64,000 bases of DNA, taken from NCBI GenBank assembly GCA_047947185.1, contig CP170502.1:248001-312000 (forward strand), read 5' to 3'. The notes beneath the pieces were generated by a model. It had not been told where the DNA came from. It searched no databases and saw only the letters and a program-made list of their open reading frames with translations. The number at the start of each line of letters is the position of its first letter. Positions within the stretch are counted from its first letter, which is position 1. Source of the stretch: JANQJA01 sp047947185. Lineage in GTDB: Bacteria; Pseudomonadota; Gammaproteobacteria; Pseudomonadales; Azotimanducaceae. The position numbers and the translations under genes are program-made. Of the stretch, positions 52,432 to 61,099 are shown in pieces.

Positions 52432-53205
52432 TTGCGAATCGCTACCTGGAACATCAATGGCCTGCGGGCGCGCCTTGATTTCCTGTGTCTCTGGCTCGAA
52501 CAGCGCCAGCCCGATGTTGTTGGGTTGCAGGAGCTCAAGATTACCAATGAAGAATTTCCCACGACGACGTTTGAGGCCATGGGATACCAGGTTGCGGTAC
52601 ACGGCCAAAAGTCCTGGAACGGCGTTGCCATCCTCAGCCGGCTACCAATCGAGCAGGTGGAGACGGGACTGCCCGGTGAGGAAACATTGGGTTCGCGGCT
52701 GATTCGTGCCAGGATTGCCGACCTCTCTTTTACGACAGTTTACGTCCCGAACGGCAAGGATATCTCACACGCTGACTTCCCCTTGAAGCTGAAGTGGCTG
52801 GAGTCATTGACGACCTGGTGGGCAGACAATACGCGTCCGGATGAACAGGCGGTGTTGTGCGGCGACTTCAACATCTGTCACACCCCACTGGACTGCTGGC
52901 GTGGTGCCAGTGCTGACGGCACCATTTTCTGCACAGATGAGGAACGGAAATGTTTTGATGCGCTGCTGGAAACGGGGCTGATTGATCTCTTTCGCCGGGT
53001 AAAACCGCAGGACCGTACATTCAGTTGGTGGGATTACCGGGGCGGCGCATTCCATCGTGGCCAGGGATTGAGGATAGACCTGATACTCGGGTCGCCTGTA
53101 ACCGCGCGGCGTCTGGGCAGTGTGGAAGTTGATCGCGATTTTCGCAAGAAGCAGGATGGATTGACGGCGTCAGACCATGCCCCGGTCATTGCTGAACTGG
53201 TTTGA
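52432..53205 (+). CDS. Exodeoxyribonuclease III family protein, second copy
   Basis: The 257-residue protein starts (L)RIATWNINGLRARLDFLCLWL and has GLQELKITNEEFP, GDFNICHTPLDCW, LRIDLILGS and TASDHAPVIAEL, so all catalytic residues are present. The start is TTG at 52432, chosen because AAGGAG lies at the right distance. It differs clearly from the copy at 27709, and each carries its own family signature. It follows the glutathione transferase after 34 bases. Confidence 0.92.
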   Translation: MRIATWNINGLRARLDFLCLWLEQRQPDVVGLQELKITNEEFPTTTFEAMGYQVAVHGQKSWNGVAILSRLPIEQVETGLPGEETLGSRLIRARIADLSFTTVYVPNGKDISHADFPLKLKWLESLTTWWADNTRPDEQAVLCGDFNICHTPLDCWRGASADGTIFCTDEERKCFDALLETGLIDLFRRVKPQDRTFSWWDYRGGAFHRGQGLRIDLILGSPVTARRLGSVEVDRDFRKKQDGLTASDHAPVIAELV

Positions 53206-53235
53206 CGCGCGGCTGCCTGCTGACCACCACCGGCC

Positions 53236-55224
53236 CTATCTGATGTACCGGTCAAACCAGTCCCTGAGCAGGTTCATACGATAACGCCGCAATGCCGGCC
53301 GGCCGCCAATCTGTGCGCCATGGTTACAGTTCCTGAGGCGAATCAGTTCGACCTCACAACCGTGATCCTCAAGGGCTGTATAAAACTGTTCAGCCTGTTC
53401 CATGGGACAGCGCACATCGGTTTCACCCTGGATCAGGCGCGTTGGTGTCTTGCAGCAGTGGGCGTAAGCGAGTGGTGAACGTTCCCAGTATTTTTCTGGA
53501 ATCTTGTGGATGGCACCACCAATCTCGAGTTCAATCAGTGCCTTGCCGGCGTCCGAGGTCCCCCACATGGAGAGCATGTTGTAGACCCCCTGCTCCGGTA
53601 CCGCAGCCCTGAACCGGTTGGTGTGGCCAATCAGCCAGCCCGTAAGGTGACCTCCACCCGAGATGCCGGTAACCCCCAACTTGTCCTTATGGGCAATTTT
53701 CAGGCGCACCAGTTCATCGAGAAACCGATTGAAGTCTTCAAACTCAGGGTCACCCCAGCATCCCAGGATGGCACGGCTGAACCTGTTTCCGTAGCCGGTT
53801 GAACCGCGTGGATTCATGAAGGCCACCGCGTAACCGGCGCCAACCAGTTCATGCATGTCGAACCAGAATCCACAACCATAGCCAGCGTGCGGGCCGCCGT
53901 GGATGGTCAGAATTGTTTTGTAGGGCGGTCGCACCTGTTTGGGTTTCATCACCCAGCCTTCCAGAGTAATCCCGCAGCCACTCGCCACCTGGAGTCGTTC
54001 CACCTCGGGCCATTGGAATTGCCTGTGCCAGGCGTCGTTGTGATGGGTCAGCGTGGTCAGCTTGCCTGAATCCCGGTCCAGCAGCGCCAGCGCAGGTGGT
54101 GTGATCGTGTCCTGGGTAATGACAAGCAGCGTGCCATTCCGGCAATCCTGCAGGTGCACCAGCCTGGGCCCGCTGGAGATAGGGGTCGCTGACTTTCTCC
54201 CCGTGAGCGAAACAGCATTGACGTGTACTTCGCCGCCCCGCGTAACGGCCGTCAGGACTCTCCTGTTGTCGGCATCGACCAGCAGTCGACTGCTGAGCCG
54301 AACCGGGATATGACCCTGTACGCCTGCGCCAACCATAATGTCCAGCGTTGTTGTCCGATCTACAAAATTGCCGCTGTCGGGGTCGACAACTATCAGTGCC
54401 GCCTGGTCTGCAAGCCCGTTCACCGGACCGCTGCTTATCAGCCGTTTACCGTCCCCTGACCAGACAACCTGGTTAAGGCGCTGGTTCCTGACAACCACCC
54501 GGTTCGCTTTTCCGGTCACTTTAACGACGTTCAGGTTGGCTTCGCCAAATTCCTGCTCGGCGTCACCAGAGGTAAGAAACGCCAGCTGTTTGCTGTCAGG
54601 CGAAAACGCAAAGCCGGTGATCATACATTCAGTGGCAACCAGTTCCGCGGGCTTTTGCCCGGGTTTTACCAGGAACAGTGATTGTGCCGTGTCCTGCAGG
54701 TAACCGGGCAACGGATCAAAGCGGTACCAGGCCCTGCTGATGTGTACATGGGCGTTTTCGTCAGGTGTTGCTGGCGGCGCCGAGGCAGTCGCAAAAGCGA
54801 TCAACTTGTCGTCGGGGGATACTTCAAACGGGCCCGCTCCCTGGGACAGTTCGGTCAACGCAACCGCCTCACCGCCATTCAGCGGCATTGAATAAATTTG
54901 TGGCAGTTTCTCGCGGGTGGAAAGGAACAGCAGCGCTTTGCCCCCGGCGGCAAACCTCGGGTGATTGCAGTTGCCTTGCCCGCGGGTGAGTCGCCTGGGC
55001 TTGCCGCCAGCGACTGGGACCAGCCAGATTGAGGATACCTGTTGCTCCTCATCACCGTTGCTCTGCGTCTCTGACAGCACATAAGCGGCATGTTTGCCAT
55101 CGGGTGAAAGAACGGCATCAGCGACGTACTTTATCTGGTAGATATCATCCTGAGTGATGGGGCGCCTGCGGGCTTTTGATTGTTTGTTCTGCTTTTGAAC
55201 ATGTCGGCTTTTCACCATAACCAT
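53236..55224 (-). CDS. S9-family (prolyl-oligopeptidase-like) serine peptidase
   Basis: The 662-residue protein has an N-terminal beta-propeller (repeats such as SPDGKHAAYVLSE and SPDSKQLAFLTSG). The C-terminal alpha/beta-hydrolase domain carries the serine in GVTGISGGGHLTGW near 499, the aspartate in QGETDVRCP and the histidine in LRNCNHG. This is the acylaminoacyl-peptidase/dipeptidyl-peptidase IV-like layout. No signal peptide is visible, so it is probably cytoplasmic. The ATG at 55224 lacks a clear Shine-Dalgarno; a second ATG is two codons downstream. tRNA-Cys lies just upstream. Confidence 0.92.
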   Translation of the reverse strand: MVMVKSRHVQKQNKQSKARRRPITQDDIYQIKYVADAVLSPDGKHAAYVLSETQSNGDEEQQVSSIWLVPVAGGKPRRLTRGQGNCNHPRFAAGGKALLFLSTREKLPQIYSMPLNGGEAVALTELSQGAGPFEVSPDDKLIAFATASAPPATPDENAHVHISRAWYRFDPLPGYLQDTAQSLFLVKPGQKPAELVATECMITGFAFSPDSKQLAFLTSGDAEQEFGEANLNVVKVTGKANRVVVRNQRLNQVVWSGDGKRLISSGPVNGLADQAALIVVDPDSGNFVDRTTTLDIMVGAGVQGHIPVRLSSRLLVDADNRRVLTAVTRGGEVHVNAVSLTGRKSATPISSGPRLVHLQDCRNGTLLVITQDTITPPALALLDRDSGKLTTLTHHNDAWHRQFQWPEVERLQVASGCGITLEGWVMKPKQVRPPYKTILTIHGGPHAGYGCGFWFDMHELVGAGYAVAFMNPRGSTGYGNRFSRAILGCWGDPEFEDFNRFLDELVRLKIAHKDKLGVTGISGGGHLTGWLIGHTNRFRAAVPEQGVYNMLSMWGTSDAGKALIELEIGGAIHKIPEKYWERSPLAYAHCCKTPTRLIQGETDVRCPMEQAEQFYTALEDHGCEVELIRLRNCNHGAQIGGRPALRRYRMNLLRDWFDRYIR

Positions 55225-55326
55225 GAGCCACTACCCAACCAGGACCAGGACAGGATAACCCACCTGCCGGCGGCGCTCCATTACAGCCGCCAACCAGCCA
55301 AGATGGCTCGGATTTAGGGGGGAAAA

Positions 55327-55400
55327 TGGAGGCTGGGGTCGGAATCGAACCGGCGTTAACGGAGTTGCAGTCCGCTGCATGACCACTCTGCCACCCAGCC
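55327..55400 (-). tRNA. tRNA-Cys (anticodon GCA)
   Basis: The minus strand gives a 74-base tRNA with encoded CCA. The acceptor stem is GGCTGGG/CCCAGCC, the D-arm contains GCAGAGTGGTCATGC, the anticodon arm is GCGGACTGCAACTCC and the T-arm has GTTCGATTCC. U73 before CCA is the cysteine discriminator. Degenerate 5'-half copies lie upstream. Confidence 0.96.
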
Positions 55401-55589
55401 ATAGGTGGAAAAAAAATGACTGTATCTACTCGAAGCCAGTCAGCGCGCTGCGCTGATGCAGTCCGCCCCTAGGCGGGCCCGCCTGACCACTCTGCCACCC
55501 AGCCATAGGTGGAAAAAATGACTGTATCTACTCGAAGCCAGTCAGCGCGCTGCGCTGATGCAGTCCGCTCCTGGGCGGGCCCAGCCATA
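55380..55589 (-). repeat. Tandem repeat of about 103 bases made of tRNA-Cys 5'-half copies
   Basis: Two units (55380-55483 and 55484-55582) are nearly identical, and a third is cut short at about 55580-55589. Read on the minus strand, each unit carries the tRNA-Cys 5' end (the first 21 bases, GGCTGGGTGGC...GTGGTCA), then GGC and GCGGACTGCA, which is the anticodon arm. After that it departs into an inverted repeat TCAGCGC/GCGCTGA, a TGACTG/CAGTCA stem and a T run of six or eight bases before the next GGCTGGG. The first unit includes the 5' end of the real tRNA-Cys. The upstream copies lack 3' halves, so they are not functional tRNAs. Confidence 0.85.
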
Positions 55590-55655
55590 GAAGGCGCAGA
55601 GTCTACTGGAAATTGTGTCCGATTTCACGGGCCTTTTTGGCAATCTGCCACCGTT

Positions 55656-56246
55656 TCAGGGTTCTTCCTTGTCCTCGACGGCCATGCCGGATGAGAGGTC
55701 GGGCCAGGCGATTCGCAGGTAGCTGTACATGGACCAGAGGGTGAGCACCGCGGCTGCATACAGCAGAACATAACCGAGAATAACCAGTTGGTTTCCAAGG
55801 TCAGGCCCGTTGGCCAGCAGCACAATGATCGCAATCATCTGGAAAGTTGTCTTGACCTTGCCGACAAAAGATACCGCAACGCCCCGCCTGTCACTGTAGC
55901 GTGCCATCCACTCACGTAGCGCCGACACGACAATTTCCCGACACACAATTACCAACGCGGGGACTGCCAGCACCGCGCTGGCATGAACCTCTACCAACAG
56001 CACCAGGGCAACAGCAACCGCCAGTTTGTCTGCAACCGGGTCGAGAAAGGCGCCAAAAGGTGTCATTTGCCCAAGTCGTCTCGCCAGGTAACCGTCCAGC
56101 CAGTCGGTAACGCTGGCCAGGGTAAACACGCCCGCCGCGGCCAGGTAACGCCATTCGAACGGCGTATAGAAAACCGCAACCAGTACAGGTATCAGCAGGA
56201 TACGAAAGCTGGTCAGCAGGTTAGGCGTACTGATAGGTAATTTCAT
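55656..56246 (-). CDS. pgsA: CDP-diacylglycerol-glycerol-3-phosphate phosphatidyltransferase
   Basis: The 196-residue membrane enzyme makes phosphatidylglycerol phosphate, the first step to PG and cardiolipin. It has the CDP-alcohol motif in TDWLDGYLARR...TPFGAFLDPVADK, with the D-x2-DG-x2-AR-x8-G-x3-D-x3-D spacing, and about six hydrophobic helices. It follows uvrC, as is usual in gammaproteobacteria. tRNA-Cys is downstream. Confidence 0.95.
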   Translation of the reverse strand: MKLPISTPNLLTSFRILLIPVLVAVFYTPFEWRYLAAAGVFTLASVTDWLDGYLARRLGQMTPFGAFLDPVADKLAVAVALVLLVEVHASAVLAVPALVIVCREIVVSALREWMARYSDRRGVAVSFVGKVKTTFQMIAIIVLLANGPDLGNQLVILGYVLLYAAAVLTLWSMYSYLRIAWPDLSSGMAVEDKEEP

Positions 56247-56308
56247 GCAACCGGCCGGGTTCGGCGTAAGAACAGCGGAACATTCTAGCCTGTGTACGAG
56301 TCGGCTTA

Positions 56309-56324
56309 AACGCCAACAGGCGTT
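56309..56324 (-). terminator. Small hairpin between uvrC and pgsA
   Basis: AACGCC and GGCGTT form a perfect 6-base stem with a TGTT loop, beginning five bases after the uvrC stop. Only a short TTTAAG follows, so it is a weak terminator or an mRNA-processing hairpin. Confidence 0.35.
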
Positions 56325-56328
56325 AATG

Positions 56329-58152
56329 TCAGGTCTGGTGCAAAGTTGCGTAAATGTGATCCGCCAGGGTGCGGCTGATGCCCTCTACCCGGGCGAGTTC
56401 CTCGGCACTTGCCGCCAGGATACGCTTGGTGCCGCCAAAATGGCGCAACAGCGCCCGCCGCCGCTTGGGCCCCACACCCTCGATGCCTTCCAGCAGGGAT
56501 TCTGTCCGCTTCTTTCCCCGCCGGGTCCTATGCGCTGAGATGGCAAATCGGTGACTCTCATCCCTGATGTGCTGGATCAGATGCAGGGCCGGGTTGTCCG
56601 GCGCAAGGACCAGTTCGCCAGCGCCGGAGACAATCAGGCTTTCCAGACCGGCTTTGCGTGTGGGCCCTTTGGCGACACCAACCAGCACCAGACCCGTGAC
56701 CTGGAGTTCCTCCAGTACCCGTTCTGCCTGACTGAGTTGGCCTTTGCCGCCGTCAATAAACAACACGTCCGGCACTTGACCCTCACCCTGTTTGATCCGG
56801 GTGTAGCGCCGGGACAGTGCCTGGGCCATGGCGGCATAGTCGTCGCCTGGTGTTATGCCCTCTATGTTGAAGCGCCGATAATCTGACTTCAGTGGCCCGT
56901 TCTGGTCAAACACGACACAGGACCCAACCGTGGCCTCTCCGGCACTGTGTGAGATGTCGAAACACTCAAGCCGGGCTGGCATGTCAGCCAGACCCAGTGC
57001 TTCCTGCAGGGCCTCGTATCGCTGGTAGATATTGTTCCGGCTGCCAAGATGACCACCCAGGCTTTGCTCAGCGTTGGTCCTGGCCAGGTCCACCCAACGA
57101 CTGCGGTGACCCCTGACGCGGTCAGCAATGCTGACCTTGCGACCGGACTGTGCAGTCAAAGCGGCCTCGATGACCGCCTTGTCCTCGACCGGTGCATTCA
57201 CAATCACCTCTTTCGGAATCTCACGGCCGGCAGCACCGGAAAGATAAAACTGCGGAATGAAAGAGGTGAGCACATCTGATTCGTTTTCCTCGAGTCGTAT
57301 TCGCGGAAAGTAGGTCTTGTTGCCAAGCAGGCGCCCTCCCCGCACCATCATGACCAGCACACACACGCCCCCTGGGTTGACCAGCGCCGCCATCACATCA
57401 ATGTCACCCTGACTGCCAAAGACGTACTGTTGCTCCTGTATGCGCTGCAGATGGACAATCTGGTCGCGATACTGCGCGGCCTTCTCAAACTCCAGAGCGC
57501 CTGATGCCGCTTCCATCTTGTTGGCATAGTCATTCAGTACGTCCCGGCTTTTTCCCTCAAGAAACATGATGGCGTGGTTGACGTCATCGCGGTAGGCATC
57601 CACGGCAACCAGGTCACAACAGGGCCCGGAGCACCGTTTGATCTGGTATTGCAGGCAGGGCCTTGACCGGTTCTTGAAAAAGGTATCCTCGCATTGGCGG
57701 ACGCGAAATACTTTCTGCAGGATATTGAGACTGTCGCGCACCGCGTAGGCGCTGGGAAACGGACCAAAGTAGCGCCCCGCTTTCTTCTGCGCGCCACGAT
57801 GGAAAGCCAGGCGCGGATACTTGTCCTCGCTGGAGAGGTAAATGTAGGGGTAGCTTTTATCATCACGAAAATCGATGTTGTAAGGTGGCTTCAGTTCCTT
57901 GATGAGCGACTGTTCGAGGAGCAGTGCCTCGGTTTCGCTACTGGTGATGGTGTACTCAACCTTCTCGATGCGTGCCACCAGCGCCAGGGTCTTGACCTCG
58001 AGCGCAGTCTGGCGGAAATAGCTGGAGACCCTGTTCTTCAGGTTCTTCGCTTTGCCCACGTAGAGAATGTCGCCCGCGCCGTCGTACATGCGGTAGACGC
58101 CTGGCCTTGTGGTCAGGTTTTTGAGAAACGGTTTGTAGTCAAATTTGCTCAT
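56329..58152 (-). CDS. uvrC: Excinuclease ABC subunit C
   Basis: The 607-residue protein has the N-terminal GIY-YIG nuclease (PGVYRMYDGAGDILYVGKAKNLKNRVSSYF). A UVR motif lies around 200-235, an RNase H-like nuclease has CFDISHSAGEATVGSCVVF and LFIDGGKGQ, and a final helix-hairpin-helix pair has LLEGIEGVGPKRRRALL. It makes both cuts in nucleotide-excision repair with UvrAB. It lies 8 bases below the uracil-DNA glycosylase gene. Confidence 0.97.
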   Translation of the reverse strand: MSKFDYKPFLKNLTTRPGVYRMYDGAGDILYVGKAKNLKNRVSSYFRQTALEVKTLALVARIEKVEYTITSSETEALLLEQSLIKELKPPYNIDFRDDKSYPYIYLSSEDKYPRLAFHRGAQKKAGRYFGPFPSAYAVRDSLNILQKVFRVRQCEDTFFKNRSRPCLQYQIKRCSGPCCDLVAVDAYRDDVNHAIMFLEGKSRDVLNDYANKMEAASGALEFEKAAQYRDQIVHLQRIQEQQYVFGSQGDIDVMAALVNPGGVCVLVMMVRGGRLLGNKTYFPRIRLEENESDVLTSFIPQFYLSGAAGREIPKEVIVNAPVEDKAVIEAALTAQSGRKVSIADRVRGHRSRWVDLARTNAEQSLGGHLGSRNNIYQRYEALQEALGLADMPARLECFDISHSAGEATVGSCVVFDQNGPLKSDYRRFNIEGITPGDDYAAMAQALSRRYTRIKQGEGQVPDVLFIDGGKGQLSQAERVLEELQVTGLVLVGVAKGPTRKAGLESLIVSGAGELVLAPDNPALHLIQHIRDESHRFAISAHRTRRGKKRTESLLEGIEGVGPKRRRALLRHFGGTKRILAASAEELARVEGISRTLADHIYATLHQT

Positions 58153-58160
58153 GGGAGAGA

Positions 58161-58772
58161 TTACTTCCTGGCTTTCAGCATGCCGGCCAGGCCGGCGGCC
58201 AATTCTACTACGTCCCGGAACATGTTTTGCGTCAGTCGCCGGGTTTGGGTGTTGTAGCGACTGCAGTGATAGGAATCGACGAGCGTAACAGTGGCCAGGC
58301 TGTGGATCCGGCCATGTTCAAACGGGTTTTCAGACTGGCGTGCGCCAAGTGCGCGGATTGTTGCCCGGTGGGCTACGCCACCCAGGCACAGCAGTATCAG
58401 GCCTGGGGTGAGTTCTGGTTTGAGGTGGCGCTGGCAATTGACTATTTCGCTGGTGCTTGGCAGGTTGGCAATGGGCAGGCACTTGACGGCATTGGTGATC
58501 CGGACCTGCTGCTGCAGCCCCAGTTCCTCCAATACGGCAAAAAGCAGGTCACCCGAGGCATCACCGGTAAATGGCAGGCCCGTGCGATTGGCGCCATGTT
58601 TGCCGGGTGCCAGGCCAACAATCAGCAGTGGGGATTCCGCCGGACCGCTGGGCGGCACAGGTTGGTTCCAGTAGTCCGGCAGGGACAAGCGGAGACGTTT
58701 GAACTGCGCCCGCATTCTCGGACAGCGCCGGCAGGCCAGAAGTGATTGGGTATAGGCAGTGACCGCAGACAT
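58161..58772 (-). CDS. Uracil-DNA glycosylase, family 5-like
   Basis: The 203-residue protein shows CRRCPRMRAQF at the N-terminus, LIVGLAPGKHGANRTGLPFTGDASGD, NAVKCLPIANLP and NCQRHL. SYHCSRYNTQTRRLT near the end stands where family 5 enzymes have SYHPS. Cysteines in CRRC, VKC and NCQ fit an iron-sulphur cluster. The GANRTG/FTGDxSGD pattern points to UdgB (family 5) over family 4. The Cys in SYHCS where Pro is usual is notable. It lies between gacA/uvrY and uvrC, an unusual place. Confidence 0.88.
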   Translation of the reverse strand: MSAVTAYTQSLLACRRCPRMRAQFKRLRLSLPDYWNQPVPPSGPAESPLLIVGLAPGKHGANRTGLPFTGDASGDLLFAVLEELGLQQQVRITNAVKCLPIANLPSTSEIVNCQRHLKPELTPGLILLCLGGVAHRATIRALGARQSENPFEHGRIHSLATVTLVDSYHCSRYNTQTRRLTQNMFRDVVELAAGLAGMLKARK

Positions 58773-58836
58773 GCCTATACCTTGCGCATGCGGTCGTCAG
58801 GATGCAAGCCTCAATCTGCTTTACCTGCCCCTGTGG

Positions 58837-59502
58837 CTAGCCGGCTGCCATAACCTCCGCATCAAGCAGGTGATGTTTGATAGCCAGGCGCGTCAGGGTG
58901 ACATCACTGGATACATGCAGTTTGTCGAAGATCCGGTATCGATAGCTGTTGACGGTTTTGGGACTGAGTGACAGGCTGCTCGCAATCTCCGGCACCTTGT
59001 GACCATTGACTATCATCAGGGCAATCTGCATTTCGCGGCTCGACAGCTGGTCAAACGGCGTCCCGTCTTCCTCGTTGAAGGGTTTGAGCGCGAGATGCTG
59101 GGCGATTTCGGTGCTCACATAACGTTGCCCGGCCATCACCTTGCGAATGGCCAGCACCAGTTCTGCCGGCTCGGTTCGCTTCGTCAGATACCCGTGTGCA
59201 CCGATCTTCAGCAGTTTTGATGGATATGGCTCTTCTTCATAGATAGTCAGGACAATCACCTTGAGGTCCGGGTCAACGCGCAGGCAGCGCCGTGTGGCTT
59301 CAAGCCCGCCGATACCTGGCATGTGGACGTCCATCAGGACAACGTCCGGCGACCTGTCCCGAACCATTTCTATGGCCTGTTCTCCACAGTCAGCCTGTCC
59401 AACAACCTCAAATCCGTCAATATCCTCCAGCAAACGCGACGTGCCCAACCTCACCAGACGATGGTCGTCCACGACCAGAACCCTGATAACAGCGTTATTC
59501 AT
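58837..59502 (-). CDS. uvrY: NarL/LuxR-family response regulator, GacA/UvrY type
   Basis: The 221-residue regulator has a receiver domain (RVLVVDDHRLVRLGTSRLLE, VLMDVHMPGIGG with Asp, and TKR). The C-terminal LuxR helix-turn-helix is LSSREMQIALMIVNGHKVPEIASSLSLSPKTVNSYRYRIFDKL, and SLSPKTVNSYRYRIF matches GacA/UvrY closely. It would be phosphorylated by BarA/GacS and would activate small RNAs of the Csr system. The ATG at 59502 follows GAAGGG; open codons further up are not protein-like. It is three genes upstream of pgsA. Confidence 0.93.
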   Translation of the reverse strand: MNNAVIRVLVVDDHRLVRLGTSRLLEDIDGFEVVGQADCGEQAIEMVRDRSPDVVLMDVHMPGIGGLEATRRCLRVDPDLKVIVLTIYEEEPYPSKLLKIGAHGYLTKRTEPAELVLAIRKVMAGQRYVSTEIAQHLALKPFNEEDGTPFDQLSSREMQIALMIVNGHKVPEIASSLSLSPKTVNSYRYRIFDKLHVSSDVTLTRLAIKHHLLDAEVMAAG

Positions 59503-59661
59503 AACAACACCCTTCCCTGTGGTTTTCTCATTCTTGTTCCGTTGAACAGAAATGTAGCACCCCAAAAAAAGTTTGGAAGTATGAAAATCGCCTAAGAATT
59601 GCGGGGTTTTATCTGTTTTTGCTATGGCGAAAATCTGCCATGAGTGGTGCGGCAAGTCGGG

Positions 59662-59690
59662 AAAAGTCCCCGGTTGACCGGGGACTTTTT
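59662..59690. terminator. Strong bidirectional terminator
   Basis: AAAGTCCCCGG and CCGGGGACTTT form a perfect 11-base stem around TTGA, with an A run on one side and a T run on the other. It ends the minus-strand glutaryl-CoA dehydrogenase transcript before the response regulator gene. The rest of 59503-59798 holds the regulator's promoter and an inverted repeat GGCTGGC/GCCAGCC. Confidence 0.9.
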
Positions 59691-59798
59691 GTACACTTTT
59701 TGGTCAGCATCTGAGAGTGCCGGAATACAAGGGCTGGCGGGTGAATAACATCATACTGCCAGCCCCTGGTGATGTCCTACACCACTATGGGCAATCTC

Positions 59799-60974
59799 TC
59801 ACGCGCCGGTAAACGCCTGTAAACCCGTTTGGGCACGACCCAGGATAAGCGCATGGATATCGTGGGTGCCCTCGTAAGTATTGACGGTTTCCAGGTTCAC
59901 CAGGTGGCGAATGACGTGATATTCGTCCGATATGCCATTGCCACCGTGCATGTCTCGTGCCATGCGGGCAATATCCAGCGCCTTGCCACAATTGTTGCGT
60001 TTCATCAGGGAAATCACCTCAACGGGACAATTGTCGTCATCCATCATGCGACCGATCCGCAGGCTCCCCTGCAGGCCAAGCGTAATTTCTGTCTGCATGT
60101 CCGCCAGTTTTTTCTGGATCAGCTGGTTCGCGGCAAGTGGACGCCCAAACTGTTTGCGTTCCAGGGTGTAGTTGCGTGCTGCGTGCCAGCAGTACTCCGC
60201 CGCCCCCATCGCACCCCAGGAAATGCCGTATCTTGCCTTATTCAGGCAACCAAAAGGCCCTGCCAGCCCCTTGACGTTGGGTAGCAGGTTCTCCTCGGGC
60301 ACCTCGCAGTCGGTCAGTACAATCTCGCCTGTCACGGATGCCCGCAGGCTGAACTTGCCCTCAATCTTGGGTGTTTCGAACCCGGGCATCCCCCGCTCCA
60401 CCACAAATCCTCGGATCTTGTCGTCCAGCTTCGCCCAGACCACCGCCAGGTCGGCAATTGGGGAATTGGTGATCCACATTTTTGCGCCATTCAGCAGGTA
60501 GCCATTTGTTGTCTTTTCGGCACGCGTGATCATGCTGCCAGGATCAGAGCCGTAATCAGGTTCGGTCAGGCCAAAACAGCCAACCCATTCACCGGTGGCC
60601 AGTTTGGGCAGATATTTTTCCCGTTGTGCCTCGTTGCCGTAAGTGTATATGGGATGCATGACAAGTGATGACTGAACACTCATTGCAGACCGGTAACCGC
60701 TGTCTACCCGCTCCACCTCACGGGCAACCAGCCCATAAGAAACGTAGTTGACGTTGGAACAACCGTATTTCTCGGGCAAGGTTGAGCCGAGCAGACCCAG
60801 TTCCCCCATTTCACTCATGATCTCCCGGTGAAAATACTCGTCACGAAACGCCTGCTTTACCCTTGTCTGCAGTTTTGCCTGTGCGTAGTCCCGTGCGGTA
60901 TCACGAATCATGCGTTCGTCCTCGGTGAGTTGGTCATCAAGGAAAAACGGGTCGTCCCATTTAAAGCCAGCCAT
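59799..60974 (-). CDS. gcdH: Glutaryl-CoA dehydrogenase
   Basis: The 391-residue enzyme oxidises and decarboxylates glutaryl-CoA to crotonyl-CoA in lysine, hydroxylysine and tryptophan breakdown. RVDSGYRSAMSVQSSLVM holds the family's substrate-binding arginine. FGLTEPDYGSDPGSM, GNGISDEYHVIRHLVNLE and VNTYEGTHDIHALILGRA, with the catalytic Glu, follow. The whole sequence matches GcdH. It is divergent from the dehydrogenase at 61100, with a 125-base control region between them. Confidence 0.95.
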   Translation of the reverse strand: MAGFKWDDPFFLDDQLTEDERMIRDTARDYAQAKLQTRVKQAFRDEYFHREIMSEMGELGLLGSTLPEKYGCSNVNYVSYGLVAREVERVDSGYRSAMSVQSSLVMHPIYTYGNEAQREKYLPKLATGEWVGCFGLTEPDYGSDPGSMITRAEKTTNGYLLNGAKMWITNSPIADLAVVWAKLDDKIRGFVVERGMPGFETPKIEGKFSLRASVTGEIVLTDCEVPEENLLPNVKGLAGPFGCLNKARYGISWGAMGAAEYCWHAARNYTLERKQFGRPLAANQLIQKKLADMQTEITLGLQGSLRIGRMMDDDNCPVEVISLMKRNNCGKALDIARMARDMHGGNGISDEYHVIRHLVNLETVNTYEGTHDIHALILGRAQTGLQAFTGA

Positions 60975-61099
60975 GCGATTCTCTCTTTGTTACAATTCTG
61001 GCCTTGCTGCGGCAAAGCCGGTTCATTCATTCAAGCGCGCCATTATATCGTGTCACCAGGTTGACCAACAGGCGCCGGACACCATGCTGGGGAAATGTT

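Noticed and set aside
55145..55402. An 85-residue frame starting MAGWQSGHAADC
   Set aside because: It is the translation of tRNA-Cys sequence itself, a well-known false gene.
55380..55589. CRISPR-like regular repeat
   Set aside because: The units are about 103 bases, nearly identical throughout and tRNA-derived, with no unique spacers.
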